Shown here: piece after piece, positions 34,938 to 43,349 of the stretch | Numbering within the stretch: position 1 is the first letter of the stretch | Layout of the letters: every line of letters begins with the position of its first letter | Source: Actinomyces sp. ph3 | Lineage (GTDB): Bacteria > Actinomycetota > Actinomycetes > Actinomycetales > Actinomycetaceae | Direction of reading: 5' to 3' | DNA length: 64,000 bases | Assembly: GCF_000308055.1 (NCBI RefSeq) | Contig: NZ_CAGY01000007.1 | Span: forward strand, 62,001 to 126,000 | The notes under the pieces: generated by a model | What the model was told of the DNA's origin: nothing | What the model saw: the letters and a program-made list of their open reading frames with translations, nothing else | Databases searched by the model: none | Position numbers and translations under genes: made by a program

Positions 34938-35500
34938 CAGTTCTCATCCCGCGCGGTGAGCTGATCAAGAAGACCCGAAAGCCCCGCAAGACGCGGATCA
35001 ATCACCACATGCTCATGATCATCGGGAAGATCTTCCCATTTTTCGCCGCATCCTGGGCAAAGCCCCTGACAATCCGGCTTACACAGAGGCCGGTCTTCCA
35101 TCAGCGTCACGATGCCGTCACGCACAATTCCTTCAATATCGACAGTGTCGCGCGCCGAGATGGTCGGGAAATCTTCTGCTTCCTCATCTTCTTCACTACG
35201 CAAACGCTGCGCAGCCTTCGGCTCGAAGAAAAGTTCATCGACATCGACCGAATGGTGACGCGTGAGTTCATCAAGACAACGCACGCATTCTCCCTCGATA
35301 TCAACATCGGTATGCGCACGAACCAGAACTCCATCATCAACCGAAGTAATAGTCACGTCGATAGGTAACTCAGTTCCCGGAGCCACTCGCATAACCGAGG
35401 TTCCCAGATCATCAGGGACCTGCCAAGTTAGGTGATAGTCGCGCGTCGAACCAGGCGAGCGCGAAAGATCACGAAGAGAAATCTCTAAAGGTTCACTCAT
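34937..35500 (-). CDS. DUF177/YceD family protein
   Basis: A 187-residue YceD-like protein, a family linked with 23S rRNA accumulation and usually encoded just before rpmF. It has the conserved CVRCLDEL motif and a C-terminal Cys cluster (LCKPDCQGLCPGCGEKW) that could bind zinc. Here rpmF is absent: the stop overlaps rnc directly. It overlaps the SepIVA-like gene by 8 nt. Confidence 0.85.
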   Translation of the reverse strand: MSEPLEISLRDLSRSPGSTRDYHLTWQVPDDLGTSVMRVAPGTELPIDVTITSVDDGVLVRAHTDVDIEGECVRCLDELTRHHSVDVDELFFEPKAAQRLRSEEDEEAEDFPTISARDTVDIEGIVRDGIVTLMEDRPLCKPDCQGLCPGCGEKWEDLPDDHEHVVIDPRLAGLSGLLDQLTARDEN

Positions 35501-36209
35501 GTTCTAAAGTCACATTCGTAATATCGCGGCCATTGCGTTCGGCAATGGCACGCCGACCAGCATCGGTACGGCGTTGAAGTTCTTGAAGAAGTGCAGATAG
35601 TTCTGCAAGCGACGAGGCAGCGTATTCATCGGCACCGGTACGCATCTGCTTCTCAGCTGCACGCGCCTGCGCAACAATCTCACGCGCACGCTCTTCAGCC
35701 ATCTGCTTGATGTTTTCTCCGGATACAAGGCGCTCTGCCTGCGCATTGGCGTCGGCAAGGGTGTTCTCCGCATCCGCCTCGGCCTGTTCACGCACACGCT
35801 TCGCGTCTTCTTCGGCCTTTTCACGGGTCTTCTGGGCATGCTCCTCGGCCTCGGCAACCAACTGATCAGCCTTTTCACGGGCCTCGTCGATGGTGGAACG
35901 GGCGCGGGCGTTAGCCTCGGCAATGGTCGTCTCTGCGGCCGAGTCAGCGCGTACAAGCACTGCGTCCGCGTCGGCAACAACAGCGTCTGCGGCCTTGAGG
36001 TCATCGGGCAGAGCTTCACGAGCCTGATCGAGGAGGTCAAGGACCTCCGCTCGGTTCACCATTACCGAAGCAGACAGCGGAACTGCGCGCGCAGCCTCAA
36101 GGAGGTCTTCAATTCGGTCCAAAGCCGCAATCACAGTCGAGGGACCGTACACGGTCTGATCCTCCCACTGCTGCGAGGATTCCGCGTGCTCATCATGGTT
36201 TTCAGCCAT
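35493..36209 (-). CDS. sepIVA: SepIVA-like DivIVA-domain coiled-coil protein
   Basis: A 238-residue, highly charged protein. The N-terminal 90 residues contain ALDRIEDLLEAARAVPLS and EVLDLLDQAREALP, the pattern of mycobacterial SepIVA, a septal and subpolar DivIVA-domain protein. Residues from about 95 to 205 are a long Ala/Glu/Arg coiled coil with 11-residue-like periodicity. Position supports the call, since the mycobacterial gene also precedes the DUF177 gene and rnc. The ATG at 36209 follows GGAGGAG; the longer frame upstream lies in coaD. A generic DivIVA-like or ATP-synthase-b-like coiled coil is the alternative. Confidence 0.72.
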   Translation of the reverse strand: MAENHDEHAESSQQWEDQTVYGPSTVIAALDRIEDLLEAARAVPLSASVMVNRAEVLDLLDQAREALPDDLKAADAVVADADAVLVRADSAAETTIAEANARARSTIDEAREKADQLVAEAEEHAQKTREKAEEDAKRVREQAEADAENTLADANAQAERLVSGENIKQMAEERAREIVAQARAAEKQMRTGADEYAASSLAELSALLQELQRRTDAGRRAIAERNGRDITNVTLEHE

Positions 36210-36711
36210 TGTCTCCTCCAATTGGGTTCTGCGCGTACACTGCTTCTCTATTTTCTCCCCATATGGCCAAAACTGGGGCCGGAACATACCGAGAGACGTC
36301 CATTCCCCACGCAAAAAGTTCGCGAACAAGAGATGAAGACACGTGTCCCAGTGCTGGATCGGTGGGGATCCACAGTGTTTCCACTCCCCCGATCTCTCGA
36401 TTTGTCACGGCCTGAGCCATCTCCGACTCCAAGTCACCGTTTCCACGCACTCCTTTGATCACCAGATCCGCATCATGTGTGCGACAAAAATCAACCAAAA
36501 GCGTGTGCATTGGGAGGACTTCTACCTTCGGCAGGTGAGCCAGCCCCGCGCGGGCGCTCTCCACACGACATCGGATATCGCTGGCCGAGGCCTTGGCTGA
36601 GTTCACTCCAACTGCAACGATCAGGTGGTCAACAAGACGTGACGCTCGAGTAATAAAGTCCAGATGTCCGATGGTGAGTGGATCAAAGCTTCCCGGAATG
36701 ACGGCTTTCAT
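36202..36711 (-). CDS. coaD: Phosphopantetheine adenylyltransferase
   Basis: Penultimate enzyme of coenzyme A synthesis, 169 residues. The nucleotidyltransferase motif GSFDPLTIGHLD is at residues 7-18, and the C-terminal SSSLVRELFAWG matches the ATP-site motif. The start ATG overlaps the rsmD stop (ATGA); the end overlaps the SepIVA-like gene by 8 nt. Confidence 0.96.
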   Translation of the reverse strand: MKAVIPGSFDPLTIGHLDFITRASRLVDHLIVAVGVNSAKASASDIRCRVESARAGLAHLPKVEVLPMHTLLVDFCRTHDADLVIKGVRGNGDLESEMAQAVTNREIGGVETLWIPTDPALGHVSSSLVRELFAWGMDVSRYVPAPVLAIWGENREAVYAQNPIGGDNG

Positions 36712-37280
36712 TCGCTCTCCTTAGCGGTTTGTGGAAGTGGGGGTGCAAGAAAAAGGACGCGAGTCTCCCCCCAATCGCGCTGATCCTCGCAGATGAGTCC
36801 TTCAGGTAGCTCGATATCCCTCGAGCGAGTCGATCGCTCAACGACAACCGAGGCATCTGGGCTTAAATGCGCACACAGTGCTGTCAGGATCTCGGTGATA
36901 GTTGTGCTCTCACACTCATAGGGCGGATCAATAAAAACTAGGTCATATTGGCCGCTCAGCCGTCCAGAAACTGCCGCGAGCGCATCCGCGCCAATAACGA
37001 TGCTGCCCGGAGCAACCAAGGCCGCATTCTTTTTCAGAGTTCGCAGCGCACCCTGAGCAGAATCAACCAGGGTTAGTTGATCTGCAGCGCGTGAAAGCGC
37101 CTCAAAACCCAGAGCTCCACTTCCCGCATACAGGTCAAGAACGCGAGCTCCTTCGATAACGTTCATGTGTTCAAGGCGCGAAAACATTGCCTCACGTACG
37201 CGCTCAGAGGTTGGGCGTGTCCCTGAAGGCGGGACATGTAGGGTCCGACCTTTCAAAGTGCCGGCAATAATTCGTGTCAT
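36708..37280 (-). CDS. rsmD: 16S rRNA (guanine966-N2)-methyltransferase
   Basis: A 190-residue SAM-dependent methyltransferase. The start MTRIIAGTLKGR and RPTSERVREAMF are typical, DLYAGSGALGFEALSR is the SAM motif, and IDPPYE is the N-methyltransferase catalytic motif. It lies 14 nt after recG and overlaps coaD by 4 nt, the common recG-rsmD-coaD order. Confidence 0.94.
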   Translation of the reverse strand: MTRIIAGTLKGRTLHVPPSGTRPTSERVREAMFSRLEHMNVIEGARVLDLYAGSGALGFEALSRAADQLTLVDSAQGALRTLKKNAALVAPGSIVIGADALAAVSGRLSGQYDLVFIDPPYECESTTITEILTALCAHLSPDASVVVERSTRSRDIELPEGLICEDQRDWGETRVLFLAPPLPQTAKESE

Positions 37281-37294
37281 GCTTAAAGACTACG

Positions 37295-39451
37295 TTAGCT
37301 GCGTTCCATCCACACAAGCTCTTCGCTGGAAGCGTCATTGAGACTTGTCGCTAATTCGGGATACGAGGCCAAAGAAGGATCTGCTGCGATGAGTTCGCCT
37401 GCGCTTTCTCGGGCTTCTTCAATGATCGCGCCATCACGGACAACGCTCAGGAAGCGTAGTCTCGAAGCTTTTCCTGACTGAGCCGACCCCAAAACGTCAC
37501 CTTCTCGACGCAAGGCAAGATCGGCCTCGGCAAGGACAAAACCATCGGTTGATGACGCGAAGGCTTCCAAGCGTTGCGCAGAAGTATCGCTGATGACCGA
37601 AGGATGAACAGCCATGCAGATGCTTTGTTTCGAGGAACGTCCCACGCGGCCGCGCAGCTGATGGAGCTGCGACAACCCAAATTGCTGCGCATCCAAGATA
37701 ATCATCATGGTCGCCTCGGGGACATCGACGCCAACTTCAATCACCGTTGTCGCAACAAGAATTGGCGCCTGCCCGCTGGAGAAAGCCTCCATCGCGGCGC
37801 TTTTTTCTTCGCTATTATCTTTACCGGTAACGCTCACCGCTTTCACTCCCGATAGCGAAGGAACCCCCGCGAGCATCTCCATAGTTGCTGTCACTGACGC
37901 AAGGGGTGCAGTGCTTTCTTCAAGAAGCTCATCGGGATGATCATCCTCATCGATCCGCGGACAGACGACATAAACGCGCCCGCCACCGTCAATTTCTTCG
38001 CGCGCCCGTTGCCACATGCGTTCCATCCACACGGCATTTCCCGCATCGACAACGAAAGTTGTCACCGGCTTTCGACCCGAGGGCAAGCCTTTCATCACCG
38101 TGACATCCAGATCTCCGAAAATCGTCATCGCGACGCTTCGAGGGATTGGAGTAGCGGTCATCACCAGCTGATGGACAAGCAGGCCATCATTTCGGCTTTC
38201 ACGTAGAGCATCTCGCTGCTGGACGCCAAAACGATGCTGCTCGTCGATCACCGCCAAGGCAAGGTCAGCAAAGAGATTGCGCGCGTAGAGCAAGGCATGC
38301 GTCCCGACCACAATGATCGGCATTCCCGAGGCCAATAGACGCTCGATTTCGCGTCTGGCTGGGGCTGGTGTCGAGGAAGTGAGGAGGCGCAGATCCAGGG
38401 GGAAACCTGCGGATTCAAGGGGTTTAAGCAGTGCTCGAATCGAGTCCGCGTGTTGCCGTGCCAAGACTTCGGTAGGAGCAAGTAGAGCACCTTGATGACC
38501 AGCGGCAATCACCTGAATCAAGGCGGCACACGCGACCACAGTTTTTCCCGATCCCACATCCCCTTCAAGGAGGCGTTGCATGGGATGCGACGAGGCGATA
38601 TCAGCCCCGATGGCGCTGATGGCGCTGCGCTGCGAGGGCGTCAAAGTAAAGGGAAGCCCGCCAAGGAAAGCTTGAAGTTCCGGAGGGTTTTCCGGGCTGC
38701 TTTGCGCACGCAAAGCATCATTTCCCAGTCGACGTTTTGCCAAGAAAGCTTGCAAAACAAAAGCTTCTCTCCAACGCATGCTGCGTTTGGCGCGTGCGAC
38801 GTCCTGATCCGTACTGCCCTGGTGAAGAAGGCGCAGGGCATTTCCCAGCGCTTCAATGTCGAAACGCGATCGGACTTGCATAGGAACAGGGTCTGGGAGC
38901 GCATCCAAGTCCAAAGAATCCAGTACAACGGCAATTGCACGCGCAATCACCCACGAAGTGACACCACCTCGCGTGGAGTAAATGGGAATGGGACGGTTCG
39001 AGCGTTTTTCGATATCGGGGGTTGCCTGTTCATCATCAACGCCCTCAAATTCGGGGTGCACCAATTGCAAATTCCCCCGGTACTCCCCGACTTTTCCAGC
39101 AAAAAGAAAACTCTCTCCCGGTTGAAGAAGGCGTTCGTGCACGCTGAGCTTATAGGGACTACTGGCAAAGAAAGTCGCAGTCATTTCCGAGGAACCATCG
39201 GTCAGACGAACTTCGAATCTCACCCCTGCACGCGAGCGGTTAGGGATCAGCCGAGCACTGACTACTTCGGCCAAAATAGTGACGTCTTCTCCGGGACGCA
39301 GGACGTGCATTGGCGTGAGCGCACCCCAATGGTAGTAGCGCCGAGGTGCCTCGTAGAGCAGGTCGCCAACGGTCACGATGCCCGCTTTTTCGAGCTTCTT
39401 TGCGAGCTTGGCAGGAAGGCGAAGGCTCAGAGGAGTATCAAGTGGATTCAC
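37295..39451 (-). CDS. recG: ATP-dependent DNA helicase RecG
   Basis: Replication-fork regression helicase, 718 residues. An N-terminal wedge/OB domain is followed by Walker A GDVGSGKTVVA, the DEQH box in VIDEQHRFG, TATPIPRS and the motif VI region QLHQLRGRVGRS. The C-terminal RecG end is present. The start is GTG at 39451, overlapping the DAK2 gene stop as GTGA. Confidence 0.95.
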   Translation of the reverse strand: MNPLDTPLSLRLPAKLAKKLEKAGIVTVGDLLYEAPRRYYHWGALTPMHVLRPGEDVTILAEVVSARLIPNRSRAGVRFEVRLTDGSSEMTATFFASSPYKLSVHERLLQPGESFLFAGKVGEYRGNLQLVHPEFEGVDDEQATPDIEKRSNRPIPIYSTRGGVTSWVIARAIAVVLDSLDLDALPDPVPMQVRSRFDIEALGNALRLLHQGSTDQDVARAKRSMRWREAFVLQAFLAKRRLGNDALRAQSSPENPPELQAFLGGLPFTLTPSQRSAISAIGADIASSHPMQRLLEGDVGSGKTVVACAALIQVIAAGHQGALLAPTEVLARQHADSIRALLKPLESAGFPLDLRLLTSSTPAPARREIERLLASGMPIIVVGTHALLYARNLFADLALAVIDEQHRFGVQQRDALRESRNDGLLVHQLVMTATPIPRSVAMTIFGDLDVTVMKGLPSGRKPVTTFVVDAGNAVWMERMWQRAREEIDGGGRVYVVCPRIDEDDHPDELLEESTAPLASVTATMEMLAGVPSLSGVKAVSVTGKDNSEEKSAAMEAFSSGQAPILVATTVIEVGVDVPEATMMIILDAQQFGLSQLHQLRGRVGRSSKQSICMAVHPSVISDTSAQRLEAFASSTDGFVLAEADLALRREGDVLGSAQSGKASRLRFLSVVRDGAIIEEARESAGELIAADPSLASYPELATSLNDASSEELVWMERS

Positions 39452-41055
39452 GCGAGCGCCTGCAGAAGAGAACGGGTTTGAGGAGAGGCATCGATCACTT
39501 CAAGATCCACGCTGGTTGATTCAGGGGTAAGACTATCGAGAAGCTGACGCAGAACCGCAATCAAAGTTGCCGCATCTTCATTTCCAGCAAGTAATACCCA
39601 GCGCATGGGCGCGTAGGATGCGAGATCTTGAAGGGCGCGAGAAACGTCCTCAACCTGCCACTCTGTGTCAATCTCCGTCGTGTGCTGAGCAAGAAGCGCA
39701 CTGTGGGCATTTTCGTCGATAAGCGCACGGAGCTTAGACGCGACGGCGCGTCCTCCGGGTTGAGGTACAAAGAGTGGTGCACAGGTCCGACTGATCGCCA
39801 ATGCTTCCAACTCATTTGTAGAGGAAGCAATAGAAATATCGAGTTCTTCCTCCCCCATTCGCACATAAGAGGCACTAATCCTTTGAGCAAGCGCTAGGCA
39901 CTCCCTATCGCTGGGAACGATGAGTTCCACCCGAGTCGACGCACAGCGCGCAGGAAGAACAAGCGCCTCGAGATCTTCAAGCTGAGGATCGAGGAAAACT
40001 TGGGCACCACTGAGGGCAAGATCTTCAACCATTCCCGCAACCCGAGTGCAGACAACGACTGCAGCGCGTTCCACTCTGCGAATGGGCTGGCGTTCCAAGA
40101 GCCTGATGCCTCGGTGCGTCACGCCATCAGCAAGGGTATCGATTCCAATTGTTTCATCGGGACGCGCATCAGCAACGTGGAAGCGAAGTGTCCGACCGCG
40201 TTTGGGATGGACAGATAAAGGTGCGGCGGTATCGATATGGAAGCGCCACTCGCCCAATCCAAAAAGATCGGCATGCCCGGCCCAGGAATAACGCGCTCCT
40301 AGTGCATCTAGCTGGCGACGCTGAGCATCGACGTCATCCAAGGTTCCTTGAAGAATGACATCGACCGTGAATGCCCGATCAGGTGTCGGCGCATGTGGAC
40401 GGACCCGGTTGCTTCCATGACCCGCCAATTCCGCGAGCATTGCGGCAAGAGATTCGAGCATCCCCAGATCATCGCGACAGGCAGCATCGAGGGCACTGAA
40501 CATGAGCGCAACGACCGCAGCACCGGCGTCGATGGCGGTACTGGAAGATCCAGCGGCCTCGACGAGGCCGAATTGTGCTGCAGCGCAGAACGCCGAGAGT
40601 TCTTGGGGAACCTCGGGGAGCGTATCGCCAAGTCCTTCGAGTTCTGAACATGCCTCACGCAGCATGGCATCTGTGGCGCTTCCCTGAGCATGCGCAGCTT
40701 TCAGAGCGGAAGGGGTCGCCAAGAGCATGCGACGAAGAACAACCGGAGTGATGGAGGCATCATCAAGCGCTGAATGCCAAGAAGAAAGGATCGATACGAG
40801 AAGCACACCGCAGTGTCCCAGAGCTCCGCGGATTCCCGATTGGATTGCACAGTCGAGGCCAACGGAGAGTGGATCGCTGTCGGAAAGCTGTTCGCATCCG
40901 TGAGCAAGGGTTTGGAAGGTGACACGCGCATTTGTTCCGGTATCGCAGTCTCCCCCGCCGACTCCGTCGAGGTCATCGATGAAAGGGGCGAGCTTTGTCA
41001 TTTCATCAGCCGCGATCTGGAAGCTACGCGCCAAAACTCCAGAATCTAGTGCCAC
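39448..41055 (-). CDS. DAK2 domain protein (DhaL-type phosphatase/kinase domain)
   Basis: A 535-residue protein. About residues 1-200 form a DhaL/DAK2 nucleotide-binding domain with GGGDCDTGTNARVTF, a variant of the usual DGDTGTNM metal-ADP loop that keeps both Asp residues. The middle resembles the YloV/FakA second domain (VDVILQGTLDDVDAQRRQL). FakA phosphorylates fatty acids with a FakB partner in Firmicutes; no fakB is near here, so the substrate is unknown. It is regularly found before recG in actinobacteria. The start is GTG at 41055 with AAGGA about 6 nt upstream. Confidence 0.8.
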   Translation of the reverse strand: MALDSGVLARSFQIAADEMTKLAPFIDDLDGVGGGDCDTGTNARVTFQTLAHGCEQLSDSDPLSVGLDCAIQSGIRGALGHCGVLLVSILSSWHSALDDASITPVVLRRMLLATPSALKAAHAQGSATDAMLREACSELEGLGDTLPEVPQELSAFCAAAQFGLVEAAGSSSTAIDAGAAVVALMFSALDAACRDDLGMLESLAAMLAELAGHGSNRVRPHAPTPDRAFTVDVILQGTLDDVDAQRRQLDALGARYSWAGHADLFGLGEWRFHIDTAAPLSVHPKRGRTLRFHVADARPDETIGIDTLADGVTHRGIRLLERQPIRRVERAAVVVCTRVAGMVEDLALSGAQVFLDPQLEDLEALVLPARCASTRVELIVPSDRECLALAQRISASYVRMGEEELDISIASSTNELEALAISRTCAPLFVPQPGGRAVASKLRALIDENAHSALLAQHTTEIDTEWQVEDVSRALQDLASYAPMRWVLLAGNEDAATLIAVLRQLLDSLTPESTSVDLEVIDASPQTRSLLQALA

Positions 41056-41129
41056 AACTTGTCCTTATAACGATGTCTCAACCTGATAGTGCTGCGAAAT
41101 GGGATACCTTCAACATTGTTGCGCCTTCG

Positions 41130-41143
41130 GGCACATGTGTGCC
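41130..41143. promoter_or_regulatory. Inverted repeat GGCACA-TG-TGTGCC
   Basis: Perfect 6-bp arms separated by TG lie between the divergent DAK2 gene and rpmB. No known regulator is recognised. Confidence 0.3.
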
Positions 41144-41172
41144 ACATGACACGCATATTTCCCTCTGTGGAC

Positions 41173-41202
41173 TTGGTTATTCGGGGCGAAATCAGTTAAG
41201 GT
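41173..41202 (+). promoter_or_regulatory. Likely promoter of rpmB
   Basis: TTGGTT (41173-41178) and TAAGGT (41197-41202) are spaced by 18 bp and fit a housekeeping -35/-10 pair. The leader would be about 85 nt and includes a small hairpin GGTGA-GCTG-TCACC at 41218-41231. Confidence 0.5.
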
Positions 41203-41294
41203 GTCATAGTTGCCTGCGGTGAGCTGTCACCAATGGCCTCTTGATCGTCATGATCAAGACAACTAATCGTGTAAGAAAAACCGAGGAGAACATC

Positions 41295-41486
41295 GTGGCT
41301 GCCGTTTGTGACGTGTGCGGTAAGGGACCCGGCTTCGGCAAGAGCGTGTCGCACTCGCACGTTCGTACCAACCGCCGGTGGAATCCGAACATTCAGCGCG
41401 TTCGCGCCCTGGTCGATGGGACGCCCAAGCGCCTGAACGTGTGCACCAAGTGCCTGAAGTCTGATCGAGTCGTTCGCGCTGCCTGA
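41295..41486 (+). CDS. rpmB: 50S ribosomal protein L28 (zinc-binding form)
   Basis: A 63-residue L28 ([18 protein letters not shown], then [10 protein letters not shown]). It has two CxxC pairs, CDVC and CTKC, so this is the zinc-ribbon form. The GTG at 41295 with GAGGAG upstream is the start; the frame before it is not L28. It stands alone between its promoter and terminator. Confidence 0.96.
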   Translation: MAAVCDVCGKGPGFGKSVSHSHVRTNRRWNPNIQRVRALVDGTPKRLNVCTKCLKSDRVVRAA

Positions 41487-41500
41487 TCCAGACTGAGATC

Positions 41501-41535
41501 GGCCGAGCTCGCTTTGCGAGTTCGGCCTTTTCTTT
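41501..41535 (+). terminator. Intrinsic terminator after rpmB
   Basis: GGCCGAGCTCGC and GCGAGTTCGGCC form a 12-bp stem around TTT, followed by TTTTCTTTT. Confidence 0.88.
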
Positions 41536-41824
41536 TACCTATCCCACGAACGCTCCGCCCTTGGTCCCACCCCTCATAGAAGCAACCTCAGCAACTCATT
41601 TTCCTGAAAACGCAGCTTAAATAGGGTTTGAGAGACAAAGGAACACTCTTCCCAGAAATTTTCCAGCGAATACGCATTTATTTGCTTGCTACAGATCGTG
41701 GACTCCACGAAGCATTTAGTTAACTAACCGCTATTCTAAAAGTGTTCACAGATGTTATGTGTTTGGGAACACCATTTTGAGGGGGAATGTGCACTGATCG
41801 CACACCACCAGAATAGGGGAAACC
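41536..41824. promoter_or_regulatory. Regulatory region upstream of the sucrose phosphorylase gene
   Basis: 289 nt without a gene, AT-rich for this window. It holds a perfect 12-bp palindrome TTAGTTAACTAA (41716-41727), an inverted repeat GTGTTC-N19-GAACAC (41742-41772) and TGTGC-N7-GCACA (41788-41804) just before the ribosome site. The palindrome is a good candidate for a LacI-type sugar-regulator site, but no regulator gene is nearby. I could not fix the promoter. Confidence 0.5.
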
Positions 41825-43330
41825 ATGCAAAATAAGGTTCAGCTCATCACCTACGCCGACCGTTTCGGTGGCGACACGATTTCCTCGCTGACGGAAACAC
41901 TGCGTCGGCATTTTTCGGGTGTGTACGAAGGCGTTCATATTCTTCCCTTCTTCACGCCCTTCGATGGTGCAGATGCAGGTTTTGACCCAGTTGACCACAC
42001 AAAGGTTGATCCGCGTCTTGGTTCTTGGGATGACGTAGCCGAGCTCTCAAAGACCCACGAAATCATGGTCGACACCATCGTTAACCACGTCTCATGGGAA
42101 TCCGAGCAGTTCCAAGACGTCATGAAAAACGGCGAAAATAGTCCTTTCGCGCCAATGTTCCTGACCTTGTCGAGCGTTTTCCCCGAAGGTGTCACTGAAG
42201 AAGAGCTCGCTGGCATCTACCGTCCTCGCCCGGGCCTTCCGCTCACCCACTACACCTGGGGCAATAAGACCCGTCTGGTCTGGACGACCTTCACGCCGCA
42301 GCAGGTCGATATCGATACCGATTCGAAGCAGGGCTGGGATTACCTCATGTCAATCCTTGACCAGCTGGGGGCAAGCCATGTTTCCTCGATCCGCCTTGAT
42401 GCAGTCGGATATGGAGCTAAGGAAGCACGCACCTCCTGCTTCATGATTCCTAAGACCTTCAGACTGATCGAACGCATCAAGGAAGAGGGCGCAAAGAGGG
42501 GCCTGGAAACTCTGATTGAGGTTCACTCCTACTACAAGAAGCAAATCGACATTGCCAGCAAGGTCGACCGCGTCTATGACTTCGCCCTTCCTCCGCTCTT
42601 GCTCCACTCAATCTTCTCGGGCAGCGTCGATGCTCTTGAGCACTGGATCAACGTGCGTCCCAATAATGCGGTAACCGTACTGGATACCCACGATGGAATC
42701 GGCGTCATCGACATCGGTTCGGACCAACTGGACCGGTCTCTCAAGGGCTTGGTTGCAGATCCCGACGTCGACCGCCTCGTCGAAACAATCCACTCAAACA
42801 CCCACGGGGAATCGCGCGAAGCTACCGGTGCGGCGGCCTCGAACCTGGATCTCTACCAAGTCAACTCCACGTACTACTCCGCCCTGGGATGCAACGATCA
42901 ACACTACCTCGCCACGCGAGCAGTTCAGTTCTTCCTACCCGGGATCCCTCAGGTCTACTACGTGGGCGCTCTCGCTGGTGCAAACGACATGGAACTGCTC
43001 AAGCGCACCAATGTTGGCCGCGACATTAACCGTCACTACTACACCGCACAAGAGGTCGAAGAAAATCTTCAACGTCCCGTTGTTCAGGCCCTCAATGCGC
43101 TGTGCGCATTCCGCAATACTCTTCCGGCCTTTGACGGTGACTTCTCCTACCAGCGAGATGGCGAAGTGCTCACGCTGACTTGGGAAGCAAAGGATTCCAG
43201 CGCACAGTTGACTTTCAATCCCGCTACCCCCTCCGAGACCGGGTCTATTGCTTCCCTAACGTGGACCGACAGTGAAGGCCAACACCACACTGACGATCTG
43301 CTTGCCCATCCGCCGGTTGCCCACATCTGA
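41825..43330 (+). CDS. Sucrose phosphorylase (GH13)
   Basis: Cytoplasmic enzyme that splits sucrose with phosphate into alpha-glucose-1-phosphate and fructose, saving one ATP. The 501-residue protein is close to the bifidobacterial enzyme throughout. The nucleophile D192 (SIRLDAVGYGAKE), acid/base E232 (LIEVHSYYKK) and D290 (VLDTHDGIG) lie at the same numbers as in the Bifidobacterium protein. The start ATG follows AGGGGA. The MFS permease gene follows by 19 nt. Confidence 0.96.
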   Translation: MQNKVQLITYADRFGGDTISSLTETLRRHFSGVYEGVHILPFFTPFDGADAGFDPVDHTKVDPRLGSWDDVAELSKTHEIMVDTIVNHVSWESEQFQDVMKNGENSPFAPMFLTLSSVFPEGVTEEELAGIYRPRPGLPLTHYTWGNKTRLVWTTFTPQQVDIDTDSKQGWDYLMSILDQLGASHVSSIRLDAVGYGAKEARTSCFMIPKTFRLIERIKEEGAKRGLETLIEVHSYYKKQIDIASKVDRVYDFALPPLLLHSIFSGSVDALEHWINVRPNNAVTVLDTHDGIGVIDIGSDQLDRSLKGLVADPDVDRLVETIHSNTHGESREATGAAASNLDLYQVNSTYYSALGCNDQHYLATRAVQFFLPGIPQVYYVGALAGANDMELLKRTNVGRDINRHYYTAQEVEENLQRPVVQALNALCAFRNTLPAFDGDFSYQRDGEVLTLTWEAKDSSAQLTFNPATPSETGSIASLTWTDSEGQHHTDDLLAHPPVAHI

Positions 43331-43349
43331 CAAGCCATAAGGAGCCAAG

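Noticed and set aside
38492-39481. 329-codon open frame antisense to recG
   Set aside because: Shadow of recG; its sequence is rich in Arg, Ser and His with no conserved pattern.
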